Shown here piece after piece: positions 1 through 7,108 of a DNA stretch of 53,953 nt. Source of the DNA: Methanococcoides seepicolus (GTDB taxonomy: Archaea; Halobacteriota; Methanosarcinia; Methanosarcinales; Methanosarcinaceae); contig NZ_JAGSOI010000011.1 in assembly GCF_023684405.1 (NCBI RefSeq), positions 1-53,953 on the forward strand, in the 5' to 3' direction. The translations under genes and the position numbers were made by a program. How positions within the stretch are numbered: the first letter of the stretch is position 1; each line of letters begins with the position of its first letter. The notes below the pieces were generated by a model, which saw nothing but the letters and a program-made list of their open reading frames with translations, had not been told where the DNA came from and made no database searches.

Positions 1-402
1 ATCATTGGTCTCTAGAGTTTCAAGTAAACTCTCGCAATTGCTACATTTGTGCACTTCATGAAGTACAATTTCATCAGGATCATCTACCATTCTGAGCGTG
101 GTTCCAGGATGGCCTTTCTGACCACCTGGTTTCTTTCCACTCCTTTTACGTCTGCTTTGTGGGTTTGGCTTCTCATGAACAAAAACATCAGTTGAAGGTG
201 GTTTACTACTATTACGACTGTTTTTGTTGAGTTGGCTTTCTAATTTTTCAACTCGTTCTTCGAGTTCTGTTATTCTAGCAGCCTGTAACTCGATGATCTT
301 TTGTTGTTCAGCAATTATGTCGTATAACGTGGTGACAAGAGTAACAACTGCTTCTGGACCTTGTTCATAAACTGCTAGGATTTCTTTGCGTTTCGTAATC
401 AA
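1..402 (-). CDS. IS66-family transposase (TnpC type), N-terminal part cut by the window edge
   Basis: The visible 134 codons start at a TTG (402) seven bases after a GAGGTGA ribosome-binding site. They show the N-terminal layout of IS66 transposases: a leucine-zipper-like coiled coil (about residues 25-62, ARITELEERVEKLESQL), then the hallmark NKNSRNSSKPPSTD (about 63-76), a basic GKKPGGQKGHPGTTL segment (about 92-106), and the start of the zinc-binding region with CSNC. The catalytic DDE domain lies outside the window, so I cannot tell whether the gene is intact. No tnpA/tnpB partners lie upstream, which fits single-gene IS66 subgroups. I did not find a convincing terminal inverted repeat. 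Confidence 0.85.
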   Translation of the reverse strand, partial: MITKRKEILAVYEQGPEAVVTLVTTLYDIIAEQQKIIELQAARITELEERVEKLESQLNKNSRNSSKPPSTDVFVHEKPNPQSRRKRSGKKPGGQKGHPGTTLRMVDDPDEIVLHEVHKCSNCESLLETLETND

Positions 403-636
403 TCACCTCGTGCCTGGTAAAAACCAGGTTGAATTTCAGGGAGTGACTAAAATAGAGACATAGTATATTGTTTTTTGGTAAAATCAATATCAAGCACTGA
501 TGGAATGGTGTTGAGTATTCTAAGTTTATATCAAAAACGCGAGGATGGCTGAATAGTTACGAAAAAACTAGAGTTTACAAAAAGTTTTGGATCAACCCAT
601 TTAAAGTAATAAAATTTTTAGAGCTCGGTTTTTTCA
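403..636. other. non-coding stretch with a short perfect hairpin
   Basis: No supported gene. A perfect six-base-pair hairpin (CCTGGT, AAAA loop, ACCAGG) lies at 413-428, just upstream of the transposase start, and could be the leader or terminal structure of the insertion sequence. The rest is A+T-rich with no clear signal. Confidence 0.4.
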
Positions 637-766
637 CGTTACCTATATCCCCGACTTGTTATGCGAGGGATTTGATTTGAACACACAAATCCCATCTAAA
701 TCTTAATTTTTACCTTCCTTGTCAGGATGTTAGATATTGAAGAATTACAAATGTACCTTTAATGTC
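637..766 (+). repeat. dispersed direct repeat, copy 1
   Basis: First of three same-orientation copies (others at 1453 and 2656). The shared core begins with TTACCTATATCCCC, continues TTGTTATGCGAGGGATTTG, and contains the palindrome GGGATTTG (668-675), an A+T-rich loop, and CAAATCCC (686-693). It ends in a conserved GAAGAATTACAAATGTAC tail shared with copy 2. No protein reading is evident. The function is unknown. Confidence 0.75.
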
Positions 767-850
767 AGGTATAAGCAGTTACACTTCACAAGCGTACATA
801 ATTTGACATTCTTGAATGAAATGTTAAAGATAAGGTGATAAGGTGATAAG

Positions 851-940
851 ATGAAGATCTTAATTGCATGTGAGTTATCAGCAACCATAAGAGAAGCAAT
901 GCTCATGAGAGGGAAAGGGTGGAAGGGTGGGAATAGGTAG
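851..940 (+). pseudogene. truncated start of a phage-type DNA methylase-like protein
   Basis: A 29-codon reading frame follows a strong AGGTGATAAG ribosome-binding site. Its start, MKILIACELSATIREAM, resembles the N-terminus of phage and archaeal C-5 methylase-like proteins (pattern MKxLIACExSGxVRxAF). Similarity stops after about 20 residues and the frame closes at a TAG, so this looks like a decayed fragment. The match is from memory of the family pattern and is weak because of its length. Confidence 0.35.
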
Positions 941-1172
941 TTTCTGTTGTTTCATGATGGAAATAATATTTTCCACACAAATAATATATATATGATTATT
1001 CGCTTTTAAGATAGACGATTTATACCGAGTTAAGTTCTTTTTTGTTACCAGGTTGTATATCAAAATAAATTAATAGTTTTAAAACATATTATCTATTACC
1101 GTACCATAAATAGTACGGTGAGGCAGTGAATCAGAAGGTAGAACGCCATTGGGTGTGAAAGCCCATAAATAT

Positions 1173-1283
1173 TCAAAGTTTATTTGGCATTTGTAAATCC
1201 TTTAGATCGACCTCAGACATTGGGACAGGGTCGCCCAATGATTGCATGATGAGGTCGGCAATTCGATCCCTGATCACTGCCAT
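1173..1283 (-). CDS. possible 36-residue ORF of unknown function
   Basis: A short frame starting MAVIRDRIADLIMQSLGD, preceded by AGGATAG seven bases from the ATG. It lies 25 bases downstream of another small ORF on the same strand. I recognise no family. It may be a fragment of a larger decayed gene or not a gene at all. Confidence 0.2.
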   Translation of the reverse strand: MAVIRDRIADLIMQSLGDPVPMSEVDLKDLQMPNKL

Positions 1284-1308
1284 TAAATTACTATCCTACT
1301 ATTTATTT

Positions 1309-1443
1309 TCAATCCGCTTTGGCTTTATTTTTCCATCCATCTCTATATTCCTTGATTATTTCTTCGAATTTCAAATATATGTGTTGCCATTTTGTAGTAC
1401 GAATAATTGGCTGTGCGATATAGCCACAACACCCCGTTGCCAT
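1309..1443 (-). CDS. possible 44-residue ORF of unknown function
   Basis: A short frame starting MATGCCGYIAQPIIRTTKW with a charged C-terminal helix (FEEIIKEYRDGWKNKAKAD). It sits between repeat copies 1 and 2 and would be read away from copy 2. No good ribosome-binding site is visible. The protein-like composition of its second half is the only argument for it. Confidence 0.22.
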   Translation of the reverse strand: MATGCCGYIAQPIIRTTKWQHIYLKFEEIIKEYRDGWKNKAKAD

Positions 1444-1452
1444 ATTTTTCTT

Positions 1453-1569
1453 CGTTACCTATATCCCCTACTTGTTATGCGAGAGATTAGATTTGAACCT
1501 ACAAATCTATCTAAGTCTTAATATCAACCTTCCTTGTTTAGATGTAGAAGAATTACAAATGTACATATT
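1453..1569 (+). repeat. dispersed direct repeat, copy 2
   Basis: Second copy of the repeat, same orientation. It shares TTACCTATATCCCCTACTTG, the central dyad (here degraded to AGATTAGATTTGAACCTACAAATCT), the ACCTTCCTTGT block, and GAAGAATTACAAATGTAC. Differences from copy 1 are scattered substitutions and a short deletion, so the copies are old or fast-evolving. Confidence 0.75.
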
Positions 1570-1846
1570 TTGACAAATTACACATAAATGTCAGTATTAG
1601 GGGGAATGACAATGAATAACAAATATGGATTTGCGGGACTTGATTTTGAACCACATGGTATCTTTCCAGTGTTTAATGGAAACTGGTAACTTGCAAGTAG
1701 GTGGATTGAAAGGTGGTATCTTGGTATGACTTGGTATTATGACATTGCGTGGGTACACGAACTCCAATAATTCACATTCCTTCATAAAAGCGACATCATA
1801 AGGATTTTACGAAATACACATAAAGAATAGCGTTATTATATAATCC
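1570..1846. other. non-coding stretch before the orphan nuclease-like gene
   Basis: No supported gene. A TATA-like ATTATATAATC element lies at about 1833-1843, immediately before the ATG at 1847. If that is the true promoter, transcription would begin inside the first codons and the real start would be the ATG at 1913. Confidence 0.35.
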
Positions 1847-2644
1847 ATGATTGAATATTCTGATGTTTATGAAAATTATCCACATGTTGAGAAATGGTTC
1901 CCTCAAAAATGGATGGAATCTGAAATTGAAAAAAATAAGCATTTGCTCATAAAGCAACTAATTCTTGATGATAAACAATCATTCAAGTTCTTAGATAATC
2001 TTGAAGATTGTTTGGAACTCGTGAACGAGGAAATGAGCAAACATAAGACCCATTTCCGAACACTACAGAATACAGATCAATTCAATAGCACATTCGCCGA
2101 ACTAAAAGTTGGTCGTTTTTTTAAAAATATGGGTTTTAACATTGAATTTGAGCCTTCTCTTAAAAATGGAAAAAAAGCTGATCTAAAAACAGTTCTAAAT
2201 GATGAAGAATTGTATATAGAAGTTTCAACCAGAAAAGGAATTCCAAAAGGTGAAGTTGTTGAAAACAATCCTTTTGAAATAACAACTATCAAAAAAAGAG
2301 AGCCTATAGCGTTCAAAGATAAGATACTAGAAGAAGGTGAACAGTTATTTAAAAACAAACCAGGTATTGTGGCCCTTTATTTACATCCATCCTCTGCACC
2401 TGAAAAAAGAAATGTTATACGTGCTTTTGGGTTTGACTTTGTATGGGATAAAGAAAAAGGTATAATTGAATATGGGGAAAGGCACGAAACTCCCATGATT
2501 TCGGCTCTCTTGATAATTATTGATCATGCTGATGATTTCACATTGTGCTTGAACCCTAAAGCAGCTAATCCTCTACCAAGTGGCATAATAAAAAAGCTTG
2601 GGGAAAATAACGTAGAAATAATAGATCCTGAAATTATAATCTAA
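1847..2644 (+). CDS. orphan protein, possible PD-(D/E)XK nuclease-superfamily member
   Basis: 265 residues, of no family I can name with certainty. The middle has a layout typical of restriction-like nuclease folds: FAELKVGRFFKNMGF (about 83-97, conserved-Glu helix), then KKADLKTV (about 109-116), then a short linker and ELYIEVSTRKG (about 121-131). The last would be an E-x-S/K variant of the catalytic (D/E)xK. The N-terminal 80 residues are charged and helical. The gene is visibly more A+T-rich than the core genes and lies between repeat copies 2 and 3, suggesting lateral acquisition. The start is uncertain, with an alternative ATG at 1913. No methylase or specificity partner is next to it, so a restriction-modification role is not supported by context alone. 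Confidence 0.6.
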   Translation: MIEYSDVYENYPHVEKWFPQKWMESEIEKNKHLLIKQLILDDKQSFKFLDNLEDCLELVNEEMSKHKTHFRTLQNTDQFNSTFAELKVGRFFKNMGFNIEFEPSLKNGKKADLKTVLNDEELYIEVSTRKGIPKGEVVENNPFEITTIKKREPIAFKDKILEEGEQLFKNKPGIVALYLHPSSAPEKRNVIRAFGFDFVWDKEKGIIEYGERHETPMISALLIIIDHADDFTLCLNPKAANPLPSGIIKKLGENNVEIIDPEIII

Positions 2645-2655
2645 ACAATTAATTG

Positions 2656-2760
2656 CCTTGCCTATATCCCCTGCTTGCCATGGGAGGGATTTGATTTGAA
2701 CCCACAAATCCCATCATGTCTTAATCTTAACATTCCTAATGCGGAAATGTCAGATATAAG
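2656..2760 (+). repeat. dispersed direct repeat, copy 3
   Basis: Third copy, beginning 11 bases after the orphan gene's stop codon. It keeps TTGCCTATATCCCCTGCTTG and the cleanest version of the dyad: GGGATTTG (2685-2692), an 11-base loop ATTTGAACCCA, and CAAATCCC (2704-2711). The tail diverges from copies 1 and 2 after the CTTAA block. Confidence 0.75.
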
Positions 2761-2939
2761 GAACAAAAGCAAGGGGGTTATTTTTAGCTATATCTTTTCT
2801 ATTTTTGTCATTATCTGTTTAATGTCTTACATTTCTTCATTTTGTCTATTCTAACCTTATCATTTCTGGTGCAACTACTGGAAAGAATCTGTACCAATGG
2901 TACTATTCATCAAAATAACAACTATGGTGATTGCTATCG

Positions 2940-3020
2940 ATTATAAAAGTAACCGGAAAACTTTTTGCGTTTGCCTCCGGCAACGATTGCGGCACAAAGT
3001 GCCGCATGTGGCTTTTTTAC
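2940..3020 (+). ncRNA. possible small RNA or terminator: two hairpins plus T-run
   Basis: A TATA-like ATTATAAAAG lies at about 2940-2949. About 25 bases further on begins TTGCC-TCC-GGCAA (2971-2983), then an eight-base-pair perfect hairpin TGCGGCAC-AAA-GTGCCGCA (2988-3006), then a T-run at 3013-3018. Either this is a terminator for something upstream (the nearest gene ends 300 bases earlier) or a short independent transcript. Both readings are inference from structure. Confidence 0.35.
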
Positions 3021-3090
3021 CCAGTTCCCTTAGGTACACCTTTAAGAACTTTGCCTAACTATTGAGACATTCAGCTCAAGATCGCTCAAA

Positions 3091-3100
3091 TTTATATAAA
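3091..3100 (+). promoter_or_regulatory. TATA box for the mptN-pth2-truD gene group
   Basis: TTTATATAAA, preceded by an A-rich stretch, lies 52 bases upstream of the ATG at 3152. Transcription would start near 3120-3125, leaving a short leader of about 30 bases. Confidence 0.5.
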
Positions 3101-3151
3101 GATCGATCACTTTGCGATATATTGATGTACTTATAAAAGATATTCATTCTA

Positions 3152-4072
3152 ATGAAGCATATTGGAATCATCATTACGGACCAGAGCGATCCAACGGCTC
3201 AGGCATTTCAGAAGGCTTGTGTGTCGAACGACATAAGACCCCACATGATCGACCTTCGGCAAAGGAACGTCACCGTTGGAGAAAGTCTAAGCTCACAGAT
3301 CACAGATATTGACATTCAACAACTGGATGCGATAATAGTAAGGGATGTTGGAGCAGGGGCTTTTGATGGGGTTTCGTTCCGTTTCGATGTACTAAGGCAG
3401 CTGGAACACGAAGGTGTGCTGATAGTAAATTCCCCGGCATCGATACAGAGCGCTGCCAACAAGTATTATGCATCCAGCCTCATAGCAAAGGCAGGACTAC
3501 CCATTCCCAAAACAATGGTATTTCAGGACACAGGAGATGCATTGGAGATCCTTGACACCATGGAAGATGCGGTAATCAAGCCTATTTTCGGATATAAGGG
3601 GAAAGACATTGTTCGAATAAAGAATGGTGCGATCATCAACAATGATGGAACGATAAATGACTCCGACCTGGAAGGAACAATAGATGCGATCCTTGAGCAG
3701 AGAGGAATGCTCCATATACAGAAATATATTGTCAATCCGGGAAGGGACATACGTGCATTCGTAGTCAATGGAAAAGTGATAGCAGCAATATACAGAACTG
3801 CACCGGAAGGTGCATGGATCAATAATCTGAGCCAGGGTGGCAATGAGTCCCGCTGCGAACTGTCATCGTATCAGAAGGAACTTTGCATAAAGGCTTCAAG
3901 ATCAATAGGCACATACTTTGCAGGAGTCGATCTGATAGAGGATATGAATGGAGACAGTGACAAAAGCTTGATACTGGAAATCAATGCTACACCTTCTGTG
4001 GCAGGGATTTATAAAGCATGGGGAATTAATGCTGCAGAATATATAGTCAAAGATGTAAGCAGCGAGTTATAA
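3152..4072 (+). CDS. mptN: RimK-type ATP-grasp glutamate ligase, probable tetrahydromethanopterin:L-glutamate ligase
   Basis: 306 residues, usual length for the archaeal RimK branch that adds alpha-linked glutamate to a cofactor. A pre-ATP domain (about 1-90) is followed by the conserved NSPASIQSAANKYYA (93-107), ATP-binding KPIFGYKGKDI (143-153), GRDIRAFVV (197-205) and metal-binding EINATP (276-281). Two archaeal paralogues share this architecture: MptN (makes tetrahydrosarcinapterin) and CofF (caps F420 side chains). I favour MptN because of length and the methanogen context, but motif inspection cannot separate them. First gene of a same-strand series with pth2, a transglutaminase-like gene and truD. 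Confidence 0.72.
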   Translation: MKHIGIIITDQSDPTAQAFQKACVSNDIRPHMIDLRQRNVTVGESLSSQITDIDIQQLDAIIVRDVGAGAFDGVSFRFDVLRQLEHEGVLIVNSPASIQSAANKYYASSLIAKAGLPIPKTMVFQDTGDALEILDTMEDAVIKPIFGYKGKDIVRIKNGAIINNDGTINDSDLEGTIDAILEQRGMLHIQKYIVNPGRDIRAFVVNGKVIAAIYRTAPEGAWINNLSQGGNESRCELSSYQKELCIKASRSIGTYFAGVDLIEDMNGDSDKSLILEINATPSVAGIYKAWGINAAEYIVKDVSSEL

Positions 4073-4114
4073 TAATGAATATATAATACTCGTTATTCAC
4101 CGGAGAACTTTCAG

Positions 4115-4462
4115 ATGGCAGAATATAAGCAGTGTATCATTATCAGGGATGACCTGAAACTTTCAAAGGGAAAGCTTGCAGTACAGGTAGCTCATGCTGC
4201 TGTATCTGCTGCAGAGTGGGCAAGCAGATCAGATATTGAGAACTGGAAAGAAGGCGGACAAAAAAAAGTAGTATTGCGTGTCGAGAAACTTCAGGACCTT
4301 TTCGAACTTAAAGAAAAGGCAAGACGAGAAGGATTATCTACCGCACTGATAACGGATGCAGGACTTACTGAGATAGCTCCCGGAACAGTTACCGTTTTGG
4401 GCATAGGTCCTGCCAGAGCGGACTACATCGACAAGGTCACAGGTAACCTTAAACTGGTTTAA
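4115..4462 (+). CDS. pth2: peptidyl-tRNA hydrolase, archaeal/eukaryotic type
   Basis: 115 residues, full length for Pth2. It frees tRNA from peptidyl-tRNAs that fall off ribosomes. Visible signatures are LKLSKGKLAVQVAHAAV (14-30), a lysine/histidine-rich helix that forms part of the active site, and TDAGLTEIAPGTVTVLGIGP (80-99), whose Asp81 is in the conserved DAG triplet. Start chosen at the ATG following CGGAGAACTTTCAG. Located 42 bases after the ligase gene; pth2 and truD are frequent neighbours in archaea. Confidence 0.95.
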   Translation: MAEYKQCIIIRDDLKLSKGKLAVQVAHAAVSAAEWASRSDIENWKEGGQKKVVLRVEKLQDLFELKEKARREGLSTALITDAGLTEIAPGTVTVLGIGPARADYIDKVTGNLKLV

Positions 4463-4477
4463 GAAAGAGGCTATAGA

Positions 4478-5644
4478 ATGAGATATGTTAGGTCATTGCT
4501 GACAACATTGGTTACTATAATGGTAGTTCTAATTGTTGCAATGTTCCTGACATTCGCTTCGACTATAGATGTCGCAGATGTAAAGGATCTGCCGATAAAC
4601 AATTTGTTTTCAGGTAATAGCAAAGACATTCTGGAGAACGGTGAACTGACCATCCCAAAAGTGTATGGAGAACAAATTACGCCAATAGCGATCAAGCCGC
4701 ATTCAAGCTCAACGTTTTCACCGGGTTACGAAATATCGACATCTTACCAGCATGCCGGACTTTACAAAGGAACTACAGGGGTATTGGATATCACGGTTGA
4801 GAATACTGGACAAACTACTCTTTTCATATACAAATACGGTATAGAGCCCTACGACGGAAGTTTCAGGGGTTATGACACCGGACAAACCATCGAACCGGGA
4901 GATGAACAACATATAGGATTAATTTCCATTGAGGTTCCATCGAATACAGACAACGTTGAGATGAAGATCGGATTGGGAATTCTTGCCAAAGGAAGCTCAG
5001 GTACATGGTACGATTACGGAACTGAGTTCCTCGATGAAATCGTGATCGATACCGAACCTGTCCCAACAACTACCGAGTTAGAATACTTTTACAATACAGA
5101 ACCATTCTTTACGGCTACCAATGACAAGATCGACCCACGCAACGAGGACGTTCGGGCAGTTGCTGCATCTGGCATTGCCATGTATCCGGGAGAATATAAT
5201 GTTTACCAGCTCTGTGCTTTGTTCGATTATGTAAAGAACGATATCAAATACATGAGCGATCCAAGGGGAAATGATTACTGGGCAACTCCAAATGAAACTC
5301 TAAAAGTTAAGGCTGGTGACTGTGATGATTCGGCAATTCTCCTTTCATCCCTTATTGAAGCCATTGGAGGTACAAGCCGGTTATATATCACCGACACCCA
5401 TGTCTTTGCCACTGCATATATAGGAAAAGGTGAAGAAGCCTCGAAGATAACCGATGCTGTGAAAGATAAGTATGGTGGTGTACCTGTCTATTATACGACC
5501 GATGAATATGGTTCATGGCTTATAATGGACACAACATCAGGACTTTATGCAGGCGACATTTCTGCAGATGCTACACCTTCCGCAAATGGCTGGAAGTTCA
5601 CTGATACTGAAGAAGTAATTATCATCGACATAGTCCCCAAATAA
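4478..5644 (+). CDS. membrane-anchored transglutaminase-like protein
   Basis: 388 residues. One N-terminal membrane helix (about 7-28) is followed by a region probably facing outside. An Ig-like segment (about 85-190) with the VLDITVENTGQTTLF strand precedes a transglutaminase-like papain-fold domain at about 230-355. The catalytic triad is visible as Cys282 in AGDCDDSAILL, His308 in DTHVFATAY and Asp351 in WLIMDTTSG. Such domains may act as cysteine proteases or amide-bond enzymes, so the substrate is unknown. A GAGG site sits eight bases before the ATG and the gene starts 15 bases after pth2, so the two are likely cotranscribed. The protein could serve the cell envelope (inference). Confidence 0.8.
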   Translation: MRYVRSLLTTLVTIMVVLIVAMFLTFASTIDVADVKDLPINNLFSGNSKDILENGELTIPKVYGEQITPIAIKPHSSSTFSPGYEISTSYQHAGLYKGTTGVLDITVENTGQTTLFIYKYGIEPYDGSFRGYDTGQTIEPGDEQHIGLISIEVPSNTDNVEMKIGLGILAKGSSGTWYDYGTEFLDEIVIDTEPVPTTTELEYFYNTEPFFTATNDKIDPRNEDVRAVAASGIAMYPGEYNVYQLCALFDYVKNDIKYMSDPRGNDYWATPNETLKVKAGDCDDSAILLSSLIEAIGGTSRLYITDTHVFATAYIGKGEEASKITDAVKDKYGGVPVYYTTDEYGSWLIMDTTSGLYAGDISADATPSANGWKFTDTEEVIIIDIVPK

Positions 5645-5655
5645 AGGAGAGACAC

Positions 5656-6975
5656 ATGAATAACGTTCCAAATGTAGAAAAAAAGATAGGCATTGACCTA
5701 TACACAACTAAAACTCCAGGCATTGGAGGTACACTGCGCCAACAGACCGAGGACTTCGGGGTCATAGAGATCACGAACAGGGAAGAGGGTGCCGAAGGAA
5801 AATATCTGATAGTAGAACTTACAAAGCGTAACTGGGAAACCCACCACCTTATCAGGGACCTGACACGGATATTAAGGATCAGCCAGAAACGCATTGGGTT
5901 TGCAGGTACCAAGGATAAGAGAGCTGTGACAACACAGAAGATCAGTATCTATGACGTAGATGAGGAAGAAGTACAAAATGTCCATCTTAAAGATACAGAG
6001 TTGAAGATACTGGGCCGCTCAAATAAGGGTCTGGAACTTGGAGATTTAACCGGAAATGAGTTCATCATCACGGTAAGAGATATCGACATCGATGAGAATG
6101 AGCTTGAGAGCAGGCTTTCCCAGACCACAGCATCCATTAAGGAACAGGGCGGCGTACCTAACTTTTTCGGCATACAGCGGTTCGGAGCATTAAGACCCAT
6201 AACGCATGTGGTAGGCGAATCAATTGTAAGAAATGATATTGAAAAAGCGGCACTGGCATATATTGCAGCATCATATCCCGATGAACCTGAAGATACACAA
6301 CAAGTACGCGACCGCGTGTTCGAAACAAGGAACTACATCGAAGGGCTGAAAGAATATCCCCTGCAATTAAGGTATGAACGTGCCATGATGCATCACCTTG
6401 TCTCCAGCCCTGAAGACTATGCAGGTTCTTTTGAGACACTCCCGGCAAACATCAGGAAGATGTTCGTCCATGCTTACCAGTCGTACATATATAACACCAT
6501 AATATGTGCCAGGATAAAGAAGGGATTGCCTTTGAACCGCGCTGTTGTGGGAGATATCGTCTGTTTTAAGAACAAGGCAGGACTGCCTGATAACTCCCGT
6601 AATGAAAGGGTCACAGAAGACAATATCGATGGCATGAACAATCTTGTCAGAAGGAACCGGGCCTTTATCACAGCACCTCTAATAGGACATAGCTCAGAAC
6701 TTGCATCCGGAGTTCCCGGAGAGATAGAGAGAGAGGTCATTGAGGAGTTGAACGTGCCCATCGAAGGTTTCAAGGTGCCTTCCATGGAAGAGCTGAGCTC
6801 AAAGGGATTGAGACGAGAGATATTGTTATCAGCGGATCCGAAATACACCATCGGAGAGGATGAACTCAACGAAGGGAAATACAAGGTGACACTTGATTTC
6901 AGCCTCCCAAAAGGCAGTTACGCCACAACTATACTGAGAGAATATATGAAGGTCGAACCTTTGAAGATGAGCTGA
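5656..6975 (+). CDS. truD: tRNA pseudouridine(13) synthase TruD
   Basis: 439 residues, typical for archaeal TruD, which makes pseudouridine 13 in tRNA. The catalytic aspartate is Asp87 in GFAGTKDKRAVT (81-92). The second family signature NFFGIQRFG lies at 169-177 and the TRUD insertion domain occupies roughly 175-390. The ATG follows AAAGGAGAGACAC and the gene begins 11 bases after the transglutaminase-like gene. It ends in TGA. Confidence 0.95.
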   Translation: MNNVPNVEKKIGIDLYTTKTPGIGGTLRQQTEDFGVIEITNREEGAEGKYLIVELTKRNWETHHLIRDLTRILRISQKRIGFAGTKDKRAVTTQKISIYDVDEEEVQNVHLKDTELKILGRSNKGLELGDLTGNEFIITVRDIDIDENELESRLSQTTASIKEQGGVPNFFGIQRFGALRPITHVVGESIVRNDIEKAALAYIAASYPDEPEDTQQVRDRVFETRNYIEGLKEYPLQLRYERAMMHHLVSSPEDYAGSFETLPANIRKMFVHAYQSYIYNTIICARIKKGLPLNRAVVGDIVCFKNKAGLPDNSRNERVTEDNIDGMNNLVRRNRAFITAPLIGHSSELASGVPGEIEREVIEELNVPIEGFKVPSMEELSSKGLRREILLSADPKYTIGEDELNEGKYKVTLDFSLPKGSYATTILREYMKVEPLKMS

Positions 6976-7039
6976 GCTTTAGCAAGAATAAATTAAGAGC
7001 ATTTAGAGAAGACAGAGATATACAGAAATAAATAGAATT

Positions 7040-7108
7040 GTAACACTGATCAAAAGGTGTTACAAATAAGAATATGAAAGGAAGAAAGATCGCTTACTGA
7101 TCTTTCTT
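7040..7108. terminator. paired hairpins between convergent truD and pyrG
   Basis: Two inverted repeats: GTAACAC at 7040-7046 with GTGTTAC at 7057-7063, and AAGAAAGATC at 7082-7091 with GATCTTTCTT at 7099-7108. The second overlaps the pyrG stop codon and gives T-rich ends on either strand. This is a plausible bidirectional terminator region. Confidence 0.45.

Noticed and set aside
1246-1521. 91-codon plus-strand ORF starting MMRSAIRSLI
   Set aside because: Low-complexity hydrophobic reading across repeat copy 2; no ribosome-binding site and no family resemblance.
1597-1785. 62-codon minus-strand ORF before the orphan nuclease-like gene
   Set aside because: Proline- and lysine-rich reading without motif, upstream signals or neighbours; cannot be separated from chance.
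2685-2711. Possible tRNA remnant because the minus strand contains GGGTTCAAATC
   Set aside because: Only the T-loop-like string fits; the T stem does not pair and no acceptor or anticodon arm can be folded.
637-2760. Reading the three repeats as a CRISPR array
   Set aside because: Units are more than 100 bp, spacing is 700-1100 bp and contains ORFs; no short regular spacers and no cas genes.
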